Shown: positions 21,749 to 31,724 of the stretch, in pieces
How the letters are laid out: the number at the start of each line of letters is the position of its first letter
Numbering within the stretch: the stretch's first letter is position 1
Source: Oreohelix idahoensis
Taxonomy: Eukaryota > Mollusca > Gastropoda > Stylommatophora > Oreohelicidae
DNA: 64,000 nucleotides
Assembly (NCBI GenBank): GCA_024509875.1
Contig: JAMPIV010021234.1
Coordinates: 267,359 to 331,358 of the forward strand
Reading direction: 5' to 3'
The notes under the pieces: model-generated
Database searches by the model: none
What the model was told of the DNA's origin: nothing
What the model saw: only the letters and a program-made list of their open reading frames with translations
Position numbers and translations under genes: made by a program

Positions 21749-23734
21749 TTAAGTGGCATCATGTGGGCATCTGGACAGAATGTCCGCCATCACATTTTCT
21801 GAACCACGGATAGCTCGTACCGAGAAATGAAAAGGTTGAAGAGCGATTGCGTATCGAGTTGATCTCGAGCTCTTCAAGTTCTTACTTTGGATAGCCGTAA
21901 GAGCTTTTTGGTCAGTTTCCACTACGAAATGCGCGCCCAGAAGGAATCTTTGGAGTTTGAGAATTGACCAAACCATTGCCAATAATTCACGGTCTAAAAC
22001 CGAGTAATTCCTTTCTGCAGCATTAAGTTTTCTGGATATATACATTACAGGATGCAGAGTTCCAGAGTACTCTTGCATTAGTGCCGCTCCAATCCCAGTG
22101 GATGAAGCGTCACTACGAAGAACAAATGTCTTATCTGTTGTAGGTAACACTAAAATAGGTGGTGATGAAAACATAGTTTTGATCTTCTCTAGTGAAGATT
22201 GGCATTCATGAGACCAGTGAACCATGTTAGGCGACCCTTTCTTTAATAGTGTAGAGAGAGGTGCCATGATAGAGGACAGATTCGGAATGAAACGTCCATA
22301 AAATTGTATGAGACCTAAAAGACTTCGCACTTGCTTTTTAGTCCTAGGGATAGAGATGTTAAGTATCTTAGTGATATTATGGTCTTCTGTCTTCAAGAAA
22401 CCGTGACCTACTCGATGGCCTAAGAAAGCAATTTCGCTAAAGCCAATACAAGCTTTAGATGGTTTTGCTGTCAGGTTATACTCACGCAGAGTTGATAATA
22501 ATTCAACTAACCCTGAATAGTGATCTTCCCAAGTATCGCTGAAAAGACAGATGTCGTCTAGATAAGCAATGACATCTGACCGATACGATAGGATTCGACG
22601 CATCATGCGTACAAATGTAGCTGGTGCGTTCATAAGGCCGAAAGGCATAAAATTCCATTGGAAAAGGCCTCTGGGAGTAGAGAAAGCGGTAAGAGGTTTG
22701 GCGCGTTCGGATAATGGAACTTGCCAATATCCTTTAGACAAATCAAGTTTAGTGAAAAAATGCGATTTAGAAAGACGAGTAAGTAGCTCTTCTAGTAAAG
22801 GCATAGGTTCAGCATCGAACTTCGTAACTTGATTCAATTTGCGATAGTCAACGCAAAGACGTATGTTATTGTCTTTTTTTCGAACAATAACCATCGGCGA
22901 AGAATATGCAGAAGTGGATGGTTCGATTATTTGTAAATCTATCATTTCATCCAACTCCTTTTCAACCTGTGTTTGGAAATGTATAGGGATAGGATAAGGT
23001 CTAACCCTAATTGGAGTATGTTCAGTTAGAACAATGTCATGCTCAATGACATGAGTTTGTCCAGGGATGTCAGTGAGGACATCCTGAAATGTTTGTAACA
23101 TAGACGAAACTTGTCGCCGTTCTCCTAGAGACAAATCAGGAGAAACAGTAACGTCTTTCCATGATTCACTAGAATGAAGTGGGATCATTGGAAGCGGAAG
23201 ATTAACATCCGAAAAACTTGTTTCCTCATCCTGTATTACAGACAGTGATGAGTAATGACCATGTTTGACATGAGAATCGTCCGTTGCCTGGAAAATAGGC
23301 TGTAGATAGTCAGGACGTTCATGGAACTCCGTAAGCATATTGATGTGGAAGGTTTTATGCTTCCCGTTAATATCGACGATGTAGTCAACATCTGAAATTT
23401 TCGATATTATATCGTACGGACCTTTCCAACTAATAAGGAGTCTATTTTCACGACAAGGTAGCAAAACAAATGCTTTGTCACCAGGACAAAGTTGTCGTAA
23501 AGTTCTCTTCTTATTAGCAAATTGTCTTGCCTTCTGCTTAGCAAATTCAGAAGAGGACGTTGCCAATTTGCATGCTTCTATAATCTTCTGTCTCAGCGCG
23601 ATGACATACTCGTAAGAAGATTTTGTGTCATCGTCAATATTGTCAGCTGTTATAAGATCATGCAGCAAAGACATTGGGGCCGCGCGGTCGCGCGCCAAAG
23701 ACAAGTTCAAAGGGAGAAAACCCTGTATGTTCAT
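21749..23734 (-). CDS. Integrase C-terminus (GPY/F), reverse transcriptase and RNase H
   Basis: The frame of about 661 codons starts within the integrase tail. A GPY/F-like module spans about residues 80-140 (ISWKGPYDII, then HINMLTEF). The Ty3/gypsy RT follows (about 245-430), with LCVDYRKLN, the catalytic aspartate in LDLSKGYWQVPL, FMPFGLMNAPATF and the active-site box YLDD at about 391-394. The RT connection and RNase H follow (RSDASSTGIGAAL, a SVLDRELLAMVW glutamate motif, VETDQKAL), ending with a LSRCPHDAT-type terminus. It copies element RNA into DNA in the particle. It overlaps the upstream frame by about 77 nt in a different phase, with the change inside a GC-rich block (23676-23700). 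It could be a mutation, an assembly error or a recoding site. Confidence 0.9.
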   Translation of the reverse strand: MNIQGFLPLNLSLARDRAAPMSLLHDLITADNIDDDTKSSYEYVIALRQKIIEACKLATSSSEFAKQKARQFANKKRTLRQLCPGDKAFVLLPCRENRLLISWKGPYDIISKISDVDYIVDINGKHKTFHINMLTEFHERPDYLQPIFQATDDSHVKHGHYSSLSVIQDEETSFSDVNLPLPMIPLHSSESWKDVTVSPDLSLGERRQVSSMLQTFQDVLTDIPGQTHVIEHDIVLTEHTPIRVRPYPIPIHFQTQVEKELDEMIDLQIIEPSTSAYSSPMVIVRKKDNNIRLCVDYRKLNQVTKFDAEPMPLLEELLTRLSKSHFFTKLDLSKGYWQVPLSERAKPLTAFSTPRGLFQWNFMPFGLMNAPATFVRMMRRILSYRSDVIAYLDDICLFSDTWEDHYSGLVELLSTLREYNLTAKPSKACIGFSEIAFLGHRVGHGFLKTEDHNITKILNISIPRTKKQVRSLLGLIQFYGRFIPNLSSIMAPLSTLLKKGSPNMVHWSHECQSSLEKIKTMFSSPPILVLPTTDKTFVLRSDASSTGIGAALMQEYSGTLHPVMYISRKLNAAERNYSVLDRELLAMVWSILKLQRFLLGAHFVVETDQKALTAIQSKNLKSSRSTRYAIALQPFHFSVRAIRGSENVMADILSRCPHDAT

Positions 23735-26270
23735 TGGGGACCTCTCTGTACGCGAAGAGGGCCGCGGGTAAAACCCTATCCCAATCTTGAGGATGATCCT
23801 CAGTTATCTTCCCTAATAAGTTCTTAAGTGTTCTATTTAGTCGCTCGACCATCCCATTGGACATAGGATGATAGATGCTACTCAAAGATCTCTCTATCTG
23901 TAGAGTAGACATTACTTGAGACATGGTATCCGATATCAGTTGGGTGCCATGATCTGATAATATTTCTCCGGGGAATCCCAGCCGAGAAAATATAAGCCAA
24001 AGAGCATCTGCAATGTCAGCGGTAGTAATGCTCTTTAGAGGGATAGCCTCTGGCCAACGTGTGCACATGTCTACACACGTTAAGATAAACTGATGTCCTC
24101 TAGCAGATTTGATCTTGAATGGACCAATGATGTCTATCGCCATTTTCTGGAATGGACGAATAGGAATATCTGCAGCCTGAATAGGCGCAGCATGACGAGG
24201 ACCTTTGGATTTGACTTCTTGACATACTTTACAGGATCGACAATAGATCCGTATGTCCTTGTTCACAAAAGGCCAAAAGAAAGCCGCAAGAACTCTTGAC
24301 TTTGTACGGGAAAAACCCATGTGACCAGCACACTGAGAGTCGTGTGCATGTTGTAAGATCTTAACTCTCAAATTCTTGGGTACAAGAATCTGAGAATGAC
24401 TTGACTTAGTGGAGTCTTGCACCATACGTACAAGTACGCCATTCTTCATTGTAATCCAAGATTTACAATTTGAATCTTTATTCGGATCACCTTTCGTTAC
24501 AAGAGTGAAGAATTTCTTAAGAGTCGGATCTTCTTCTTGTTGTTTTATAAACGAGTCACGAGAAATTACCAAGGGATCATCTTGGTTATGCACTTCATTA
24601 TCTTCAACAGATGAAGTTTCAGGCATATTGAGAGCTTGAGCTCTAGTGACTACCGCATTAGCAGATTGCATATTTTGATTTTCCCAAACGGAAATTTGCT
24701 CCGGAGTGCATTCTTTGACTCCGTGAATGCGACCGATGATAAGATCAGCGATCGGATTCGGCAAAAGACATGCGTGTACATCTCCTGTGAAGAAAGGAGT
24801 AGCAATCCTAATGATAGCGGTAGAGTATTTCTCTATGGTGCCGCCAAATGTTACGCATTTGACTACTTTGCCTGTAGAATGAGAAGGATCTATGAGTGAC
24901 TGCCTAACCCCAATAGTTGTGCATCCAGAATCAAAAAGTACTGAGACTGGATTGTCATTTACTAAACCTTTGTGTAAGACAAGAGAACCTCTCCCATCAT
25001 GCGCGATTGACGCAGGAAGAGCGGGAAGAGGATGCCCACAGCTTAAAGTAGACACTGTGGTTGGCTCAAATAATGTTTTGCATTGGGGGCACTGAGATGC
25101 TCTCCCAAAATCAAAAGCGGCACATGCCATATTATTAGAGTCATCATTATCTTTATTTTGTTTATAGGCTTCGTGGGACTCTTGCTGTGCAGAGTTCGCC
25201 TGGTAATGAGCTTTATGTTTTTTGAATTGTGCTCTACCTCTGTTATTATTGCCTCTGTACTTATCATTGTTTCCACTATTATAACCTCTACTCGGGTTTG
25301 AATCATAGCTCCTTTGGTTACTATCATCATATTCATTATAATGAGTATCTCTGTAATTATGATCTTGTTGTCTCCATGAAGGAAAACTTGGATAGTTTCT
25401 AGAATGACTTCCTTTGCGAAAGTTCCTGTAATTATGACCACCCCTGAATCGAGGGCTGTCAGCTCTTCTCCAGGTATTCGAAGAAGAACCCTGAAATGAT
25501 TGGTTACCTTGGTTCTGATAACTGTAATAGTTACCTTTTTTATTAAACCTATTTTGAGGTCCTTGGAATTTGTGAGAGTGATTAGGGTTGTATGGTGTTG
25601 CAGAAGCAACTGGCATACCTTCTTTAACCTTACTGTTGCTAATAGCTACGTCCGGATGTGCAGTGACGTATTGGGTACAATATTGTTCCATTTCTTTTAG
25701 AGACTTAGGTTTACGCTCATGTAAGAATTCGAGGAAAGGTTTATTTATACTTGACATAATCTTGTCTCTGAGTATCAAGTCCATAAGTGCTTCATAAGTC
25801 TTTTCTGTTTTGGATAGCTCAATCCAACGATCAAATGTAAGACGTGTCCTTGCAATGAATTCTGAGAATTCTACACCTGCCTCAGGCACCATTGTCTTAA
25901 ACAACTTCCGATAACCCTCTTCAGACAACTGATACTTCTTTAATAAGGCTGCCCTAATAACATCATAGTTATCTTTGTCAGCCTCTTCAACCAAACTTAA
26001 ACTAGTCAGAGAATCACCTTTCAGATTTTCTGATAACTGGTTAGCATATTGTGATTTGTCCACATTATGTGCTCGACACGAGCGTTCAAATCTATTTAGC
26101 CAGAATGTTATGTCATCACTGGAAGGGTTGAACGCTGGTACCTTGACCTTGTAAGTAAAGGGTTTACCATTACCACCAGATGCTTGATTACCATCACTTA
26201 TGTTTGTTAACTTTAACTTTTCTAACTCAAATGCTAAAAGTTCTTTTTTGTGTTCATGCTCTCTTATTGC
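23658..26270 (-). CDS. Gag capsid, protease and integrase polyprotein
   Basis: The open frame begins just after a T9 run (26271-26279) that separates it from the gag N-terminus, and its first ATG is at 26063. Counting from that ATG, the order is: a gag capsid-like helical region (1-150), an Asn/Arg/Gly/Tyr-rich RNA-binding-like tract (about 165-290), a C-x2-C...C-x-H cluster (CPQCKTLF...LSCGH, about 325-345), a retropepsin active site LFDSGCTT (about 376-383), an integrase HHCC zinc domain (two His near 573-580, CRSCKVC near 608-614) and a DDE core with D643, D704 and E740. Integrase lying directly after protease and before RT is the notable feature. The frame ends shortly after a FSPFELVFG motif. 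No canonical CCHC knuckle is seen. Confidence 0.88.
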   Translation of the reverse strand, partial: AIREHEHKKELLAFELEKLKLTNISDGNQASGGNGKPFTYKVKVPAFNPSSDDITFWLNRFERSCRAHNVDKSQYANQLSENLKGDSLTSLSLVEEADKDNYDVIRAALLKKYQLSEEGYRKLFKTMVPEAGVEFSEFIARTRLTFDRWIELSKTEKTYEALMDLILRDKIMSSINKPFLEFLHERKPKSLKEMEQYCTQYVTAHPDVAISNSKVKEGMPVASATPYNPNHSHKFQGPQNRFNKKGNYYSYQNQGNQSFQGSSSNTWRRADSPRFRGGHNYRNFRKGSHSRNYPSFPSWRQQDHNYRDTHYNEYDDSNQRSYDSNPSRGYNSGNNDKYRGNNNRGRAQFKKHKAHYQANSAQQESHEAYKQNKDNDDSNNMACAAFDFGRASQCPQCKTLFEPTTVSTLSCGHPLPALPASIAHDGRGSLVLHKGLVNDNPVSVLFDSGCTTIGVRQSLIDPSHSTGKVVKCVTFGGTIEKYSTAIIRIATPFFTGDVHACLLPNPIADLIIGRIHGVKECTPEQISVWENQNMQSANAVVTRAQALNMPETSSVEDNEVHNQDDPLVISRDSFIKQQEEDPTLKKFFTLVTKGDPNKDSNCKSWITMKNGVLVRMVQDSTKSSHSQILVPKNLRVKILQHAHDSQCAGHMGFSRTKSRVLAAFFWPFVNKDIRIYCRSCKVCQEVKSKGPRHAAPIQAADIPIRPFQKMAIDIIGPFKIKSARGHQFILTCVDMCTRWPEAIPLKSITTADIADALWLIFSRLGFPGEILSDHGTQLISDTMSQVMSTLQIERSLSSIYHPMSNGMVERLNRTLKNLLGKITEDHPQDWDRVLPAALFAYREVPNEHTGFSPFELVFGARPRGPNVFAA

Positions 26271-26667
26271 TTTTTTTTTCTCTCAGCTCCTCTGCTTCAG
26301 CTTCTCTTTGTAATCTTTTTTCTTCTGCAGCAGCTTGTAATTTTTTCTCTTCTGCAGCAGCTTGTAATTTTTTCTCTTCTGCAGCAGCTTGTAATTTTTT
26401 CTCTTCTGCAGCAGCTTCATCTTTTCTTTTCTCTTTTTCCATTTCCATCTGGAATCTTTTTTCATCAGTCTGTATCTGCAATTTCTTTTGTTCATACTCT
26501 CTTTGTAATTTTTTTTCCTCAGCTTCTAATCTTTTCTCCTCAATCAATGCTTTTCTTTCTTCAGCAGCTAATGCTTTGTCATATTGAGCAACTGCCCATT
26601 CTTCTAATTGCTGACCAGTCTTATCAAGAGCCTTGCCTTGTGTGATAAAATAATCTAATGTAGACAT
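26254..26667 (-). CDS. Gag N-terminal coiled-coil segment
   Basis: The 137-codon frame starts at ATG (26667) after a long untranslated leader and encodes a Glu/Lys/Ala-rich coiled coil with three or four AAAEEKKLQ-type repeats, like the coiled coil of the separate gag at 17.06 kb. It runs into the T9 run (A9 on the coding strand), after which the capsid region continues in another frame. It presumably mediates Gag multimerisation. Whether the slip is real, programmed or an assembly error cannot be told from one copy. Confidence 0.8.
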   Translation of the reverse strand: MSTLDYFITQGKALDKTGQQLEEWAVAQYDKALAAEERKALIEEKRLEAEEKKLQREYEQKKLQIQTDEKRFQMEMEKEKRKDEAAAEEKKLQAAAEEKKLQAAAEEKKLQAAAEEKRLQREAEAEELREKKSNKRA

Positions 26668-27946
26668 CTTGTCTAATAAGATCAGTAATTTGCAAAAGTA
26701 AATAAATTCACTTTCTTAGTCTTAATCAAAGACCTTGTATGATAACTTTTTAACCTGTGGAAAATAGTACTTAACTATCCCAATCACTGTGGGAAACAAG
26801 CCTTACAAAGGTCTTGTATAAATCCTTATATAATAACAGCTATAAGTTGCTGGTTCACTCTATAATATAAGTGCAGTGCACCAGAAATAGTGTTTTATAT
26901 CATCAACTGTGTACCTTTAGTAATAGCAATTAACTATCAGTTGATTCTTGTACATCAATTTATATGATCAACTATATTTTAAATAGTGTATGTCGATCAG
27001 GCACAAAACAAAACAGTTATACAGGAGAACATGAAAACATTTGCGGAAATGAAATAAATGAAATGGGAAAACAATAAAAGATAAACCGCAAGAGGATAAC
27101 AAATACAAATAACGCCACAGTATATAAATATAAATTGAGAATAGAACTGAAAGATAGAATAGGGTAGACCAACAAATTACAAACAAATCAAAACAAACTA
27201 AAGAACAGAGGAATATTACAAAAACAACAATGAGTACAGTCTTCACAGCTAACACTAATAGCAACAGCTGTCGCAGCAAATTTTCAATCAAGAAAATTGC
27301 ACCTATAGAAACGCACACATCAGACCCTCTATTACGTGGGATACTCTGCTGTGTGACACCGCCCAACCAAAACAACAACCCGCTGGATACAAACAAATAT
27401 CACATATAAATATTTAAACATAAATACATAATTGCATAAATAGTATGGCAATATGATGTAAATAGAGTGTTGCAGAAAGAATGTGTTGTAAAGAAGGCTC
27501 AGTTACACTGCCTAATAGTACAGTACTGTGGTACTTTATTAAACAAATACTTCTGGTCTAATTATTTTAAATTCAACACAGAAATAGAAGCTCCATCGTT
27601 GATGTGAATGATAACAATCGATGTAGGACTTCTCAGTTCAATAACATTTCCTTTCGCAAACACTGTCAAATATTCTCCAGTCCTGATGTGTAATGTTCTA
27701 TGTTTCAACCAAGCTTGCTGTGTAACACTGTCAGTTGTATGGCAAATGTCCAACGAACCAAATGTCAACAAACGCTGACCTAGTTACCGCATACTGTCGA
27801 CAGGACAGGTCACGCTGACATCACTGTAGAGTTGTACTGCTGATGTATTTGTGTGTCGTAACAGACCCCAAGGAACGTCTGGTCTCAGTAGTTTACTTCT
27901 CAATATGGTCACTGTGCAGGTTGACCCAGGAAGCTGGCACACCAGT
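26668..27946 (-). other. 5' leader of the LTR element
   Basis: About 1.28 kb lie between the 5' LTR and the gag start. Next to the LTR, the minus strand reads AC then TGGTGTGCCAGCTTCC, which is a possible primer-binding site because it starts with TGG, but the cognate tRNA was not identified. Two short open frames (142 and 69 codons) inside have no recognisable family. Confidence 0.5.
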
Positions 27947-29516
27947 TGTTAAACTCTGTTTAGTCGTTAACTCATACTGGCTACTAGTTGTTGAATCACG
28001 CTTTATTTGTTAAATGACGTGAATGTCCACCAGTTGATAAATGTAGATGTTGGGACTGGTGTAGTAAAGTGTAACGATTGTCAACTCATTAAACCCAGCA
28101 CAGTTTTGGTCATACAGGTCATCTTGTCCTGGAACGTGATGAGGCTCCGACAAGAATGTGAGTGTAAACAATGAGTGTGTATGTGAATGTCAGAACGCGA
28201 ATGGTAGAATGATTCGATAGAGTTGACAGGTTGGTAGTACATCACTCATACTCACACTGTTCGAATTCAAGAAGTACTGGAACTACGGTGGTCTTTTTAT
28301 AACATTTAATGGGACGCACACTTGGACAGTACGTGTATGGTTACAGGAACAAATGTCGACATAGACAGCATAATGTTGATCACAGGAATATCATCTTAAG
28401 TTAGCATTCATGCTTGGCAAATATCATAATGGAGCATTCGTAAATAAGCATTCAGAGTTCCATCATGTAAATCATCTGGCTTTACTGACTGGGCACGTCA
28501 GACCATAACCAATATATAGGAAGGCTCCTAGACCTAACCTCGTCTAGTGAATATCCCTTCACGTAAAGTTCAATATATATATTTTCCATAAAGATATAGG
28601 AATCCCAGACATGGGTTCTCACATGTAGCAGTGATCTCTTGGTTCATCGAGCGATAGTACAGGCATCCCTTTTTCTCACTCGATAAATACAAAGTATATG
28701 AATTTCAACATGGCTGTTCTTCTCTCGTGAGTTTCACTCACTATAGGACCCAGACCCAAAATTGGTCATTCGTTAAATGTCCTCATTTCTTCATAGCTTC
28801 TCTCATAGAGGTGATTGAATAATATCATACAATCTAGTGTTGATATATAGGAATGTTGTCTTCCTTTGAATAAATATTCTTTTCAAAAGTACCACTGTGC
28901 ATCTGTTTATCAACAACGATGGCGAAGCCCAAGTTCATAATAAATTGTGGTTTTACCTTTCTATGCGAAATATAACTTTGCCATTCCTTGGCAAAAGAGA
29001 ATAAACACTGGGGTAAAGTACATACAACATGTCTAAATGACTATCACTTTTCCCCATTGACTTATAGATCACTTTTTCGGCGATAGGCCTGCTACAACAA
29101 AATTCGACATCCAGACAGGATGACGGCCATGAATCACACCCTTGCTAGCGATCCTTCCGCTGCATAGCCTTTGACCTTTTCTAGCGACAACCAACATAGT
29201 TCGACTTAGAAATGTAAAGATATCCATATATAAGACAGACTCGTCCTACTCATACAAACACTACGTATAAATTCAGGCCATAGATATACTGAAGCAAGAA
29301 CAATCTATTCCTACCCAGCCAAAGAATAAATCGCAGTAGGCCTAGACTCGTCGCGGAGTCCGATCGAAGATGACGGAACTACTTTCAAGGGAAGTAACTC
29401 AAAAATGACTTCTCCTTAAGCACTTAAAAAGGAAATACTTTGATTACAAAATATTTGCGAACATAATAAGTATATAAATGTATTATATTGCAAGATAGTA
29501 AAAATTGCCCTTTACA
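27947..29516 (-). repeat. 5' LTR (right copy)
   Basis: A 1570-bp terminal repeat with TG...CA ends that matches the left copy almost base for base. In element orientation it is the 5' LTR and should hold the promoter. It is followed by the ATGAC target duplication at 29517-29521. Confidence 0.92.
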
Positions 29517-29521
29517 ATGAC

Positions 29522-30147
29522 ACAGTAGAGTCATTCAAATTACTGTAAGACCTAACAAATTTTATTCTTTCAGTGACAAGATGAATAATTTTTCAGCATT
29601 AAAAAAAAAACGTATTATCCAGTATTTCTACCAATGGTGTTGCAGCCCAACTAAAACACTGAATACATGATAAACAATAACAAGATCAAAAGATAAGGCT
29701 AGTAATTTTTACACATTCGTTTTAATTATACAAACCAAAAAATACAAAATGATACTTCTTCCTTTAAACACACACATGCCCACACACTCAAGTATATATA
29801 CACACACTCAATAAATCAACGGATACTCCACAGACTTCCAACTCAAAGAAATAAGCAAAACATTAATAACAAAATAACTCTCCATTATACTAAACAAACA
29901 AAAATGCTTCACCCTGTACACTCCAGGTACCACTCACATGTGTGGATGAGCGGGGGAATGGGGACAACAATTTATTTAATACCTACATAAATACAACACA
30001 CAAAACACAGCTTACCACACAGCTGTAAAGTGTTTATGGTAAAAATTCTAAGTGAAAGATCTCTTATTTGACCTGTACAGCAAAGAACAGAGAAAGTTTT
30101 CAACATCTGGCCTCAGCATGAGTAGTTACTGCTGCATCTGATATCCT
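29522..30147. other. Unassigned DNA with a segment repeated at 37.1 kb
   Basis: No gene. The part at about 29975-30110 (GCTGTAAAGTGTTTATGGTAA, GTGAAAGATCTC, TTTGACCTGTACAGCAAAGA) recurs in the same orientation at 37068-37192, so it is a short duplicated segment or an interspersed repeat. Confidence 0.5.
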
Positions 30148-31256
30148 GTCACAGAAAGAACTGGGAAAGCTTATTACCTTTGACATCTGTCACAGAAAGG
30201 ACTGGAGAAAGCTACTACAGTTGACATCTATCACAGAAAGGACTGGAGAAAGCTACTACCGTTGACATCAGTCACAGAAAGGACTGGAGAAATCTACTAC
30301 CGTTGACATCGGTCACAGAAAGGACTGGAGAAAGCTACTACCGTTGACATCGGTCACAGAAAGGATTGGAGAAAGCTACTACCGTTGACATCTGTCACAG
30401 AAAGGACTGGAGAAAGATACTACCGTTGACATGGGTCACAGAAAGGACTGGAGAAAGCTACTACCGTTGACATCGGTCACAGAAAGGACTGGAGAAAGCT
30501 ACTACCGTTGACATCGATCACAGAAAGGACTGGAGAAAGCTACTACTGTTGACATCAGTCACAGAAAGGACTGGAAAAAGCTACTACCGTTGACATCGGT
30601 CACAGAAAGGACTGGAGAAATCTACTACCATTGACATCGGTCACAGAAAGGACTGGAGAAAGCTACTACCATTGACATCGGTCACAGAAAGGATTGTAGA
30701 AAGCTACTACCGTTGACATCTGTCACAGAAAGGACTATAGAAAGCTACTACCGTTGACATCTGTCACAGAAAGGACTGGAGAAAGCTACTACCGTTGACA
30801 TGGGTCACAGAAAGGACTGGAGAAAGCTACTACTGTTGACATCGGTCACAGAAAGGACTGGAGAAAGCTACTACCTTTGACATCGATCACAGAAAGGACT
30901 GGAGAAAGCTACTACCGTTGACATCTGTCACAGAAAGGACTGGAGAAAGCTACTATCGTTGACATTGGTCACAGAAAGGACTGGAGAAAGCTATTACCGT
31001 TGACATCGATCACAGAAAGGACTGGAGAAAGCTACTACCATTGACATCGGTCACAGAAAGGACTGAAGAAAGCTACTCCCGTTGACATTGGTCACAGAAA
31101 GGACTGGAGAAAGCTACTACCGTTGACAAAGCAGTAGAGAAAGTTTACTATAAATCTGACCCGTCACAGAAAGGACTGAAGAAAGCTTCTACCTTTGACA
31201 TTGGTCACAGAAAGAACTGGAGAAAGCTACTACCGTTGACAAAGTTGTAGAGAAAA
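30148..31256. repeat. 41-bp minisatellite, subfamily A
   Basis: About 26 head-to-tail units of 41 bp share the core GTCACAGAAAGGACTGGAGA followed by AAGCTACTACCGTTGACATC. The last units (31120-31256) are hybrids containing AGTAGAGAAAG and ACTATAAATCTGACCCGTCA sequence, grading into the 42-bp units that follow. Confidence 0.93.
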
Positions 31257-31267
31257 CTTACTATAAA

Positions 31268-31453
31268 AAAGGTAAAGGATCCCGTTACACACCCATTGAG
31301 GCATATTGGGAATATGGTGTTAGGCCCATATTTTCTTGACCATCGGCACACTATGGGTGATGTGGTCAGCATCACGCCAGCCGCCTTAACCTTCCCAGAA
31401 AACGCAACTGACAACTGTTTGATTTCATTATTCAGTATATTACACATTTATAG
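31268..31453 (-). mobile_element. SINE copy 1 (antisense), 5'-truncated
   Basis: The insertion is flanked by an 11-bp duplication CTTACTATAAA (31257-31267 and 31454-31464). The body on the minus strand contains CTGGGAAGGTTAAGG, TGATGCTGACCACATCACCC and a terminal ...GGGATCCTTTACC tail, as in the two sister copies. No tRNA-like head remains. Confidence 0.8.
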
Positions 31454-31470
31454 CTTACTATAAATTTGAC

Positions 31471-31719
31471 TTCCTAGCGCAGTGGTCTATGGTTTGATCC
31501 CCAGATGAGGTGGGATTTTTTTAGGCCACAAACGGCTCCTGGGTCGACCCAGCCCCAGTTGGGTACCAGAGCAACTCTGGGAAGGTTAAGGTGGCCGGCG
31601 TGATGCAGACCACATCACCCCTAGTGTGCCGACGGTCAAGATAATATGGGCCTAACACCATATTCCCAATATGCCTCAATGGGCGTCTAACGGGATCCTT
31701 TACCTTTACCTTTTTTTTT
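31471..31719 (+). mobile_element. SINE copy 2 (sense), most complete
   Basis: A 249-bp insertion has the duplication TATAAATTTGAC at both ends (31459-31470 and 31720-31731). It starts with a tRNA-like head, A-box TAGCGCAGTGG (31475-31485) and B-box GGTTTGATCCC (31491-31501). These two boxes are unusually close, so the tRNA arm is internally shortened. The body is shared with copies 1 and 3, and it ends in TTTACCTTTACC and a T tract. Antisense copy 1 lies next to it. Confidence 0.82.
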
Positions 31720-31724
31720 TATAA

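Larger units (their letters stand above)
19726..29516 (-). mobile_element. Complete Ty3/gypsy-like LTR retrotransposon with integrase before RT (Gmr1-like)
   Basis: Two direct repeats of about 1.57 kb (19726-21299 and 27947-29516) start TG and end CA, and the whole 9.8 kb is flanked by a 5-bp duplication ATGAC (19721-19725 and 29517-29521). Coding is on the minus strand: gag coiled coil, gag capsid, protease, integrase, then RT and RNase H. Integrase-before-RT is the copia order, but the RT, RNase H and GPY/F-containing integrase are of Ty3/gypsy type. This matches the known Gmr1-like group. The two LTRs differ at only about eight places by eye, so insertion is recent. Two single-base-type frame breaks interrupt coding. 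A purine-rich stretch (GGGAGGTGTGGTAAGA on the minus strand) abuts the 3' LTR and could be the polypurine tract. Confidence 0.9.

Noticed and set aside
22503..25609. Plus- and minus-strand ORFs overlapping the pol region
   Set aside because: Shadow frames of the gag-pol coding sequence with no independent motifs.
27562..27771. 69-codon ORF in the LTR-element leader as an extra gene
   Set aside because: No conserved motif, and short open frames are expected by chance in a 1.3-kb leader.
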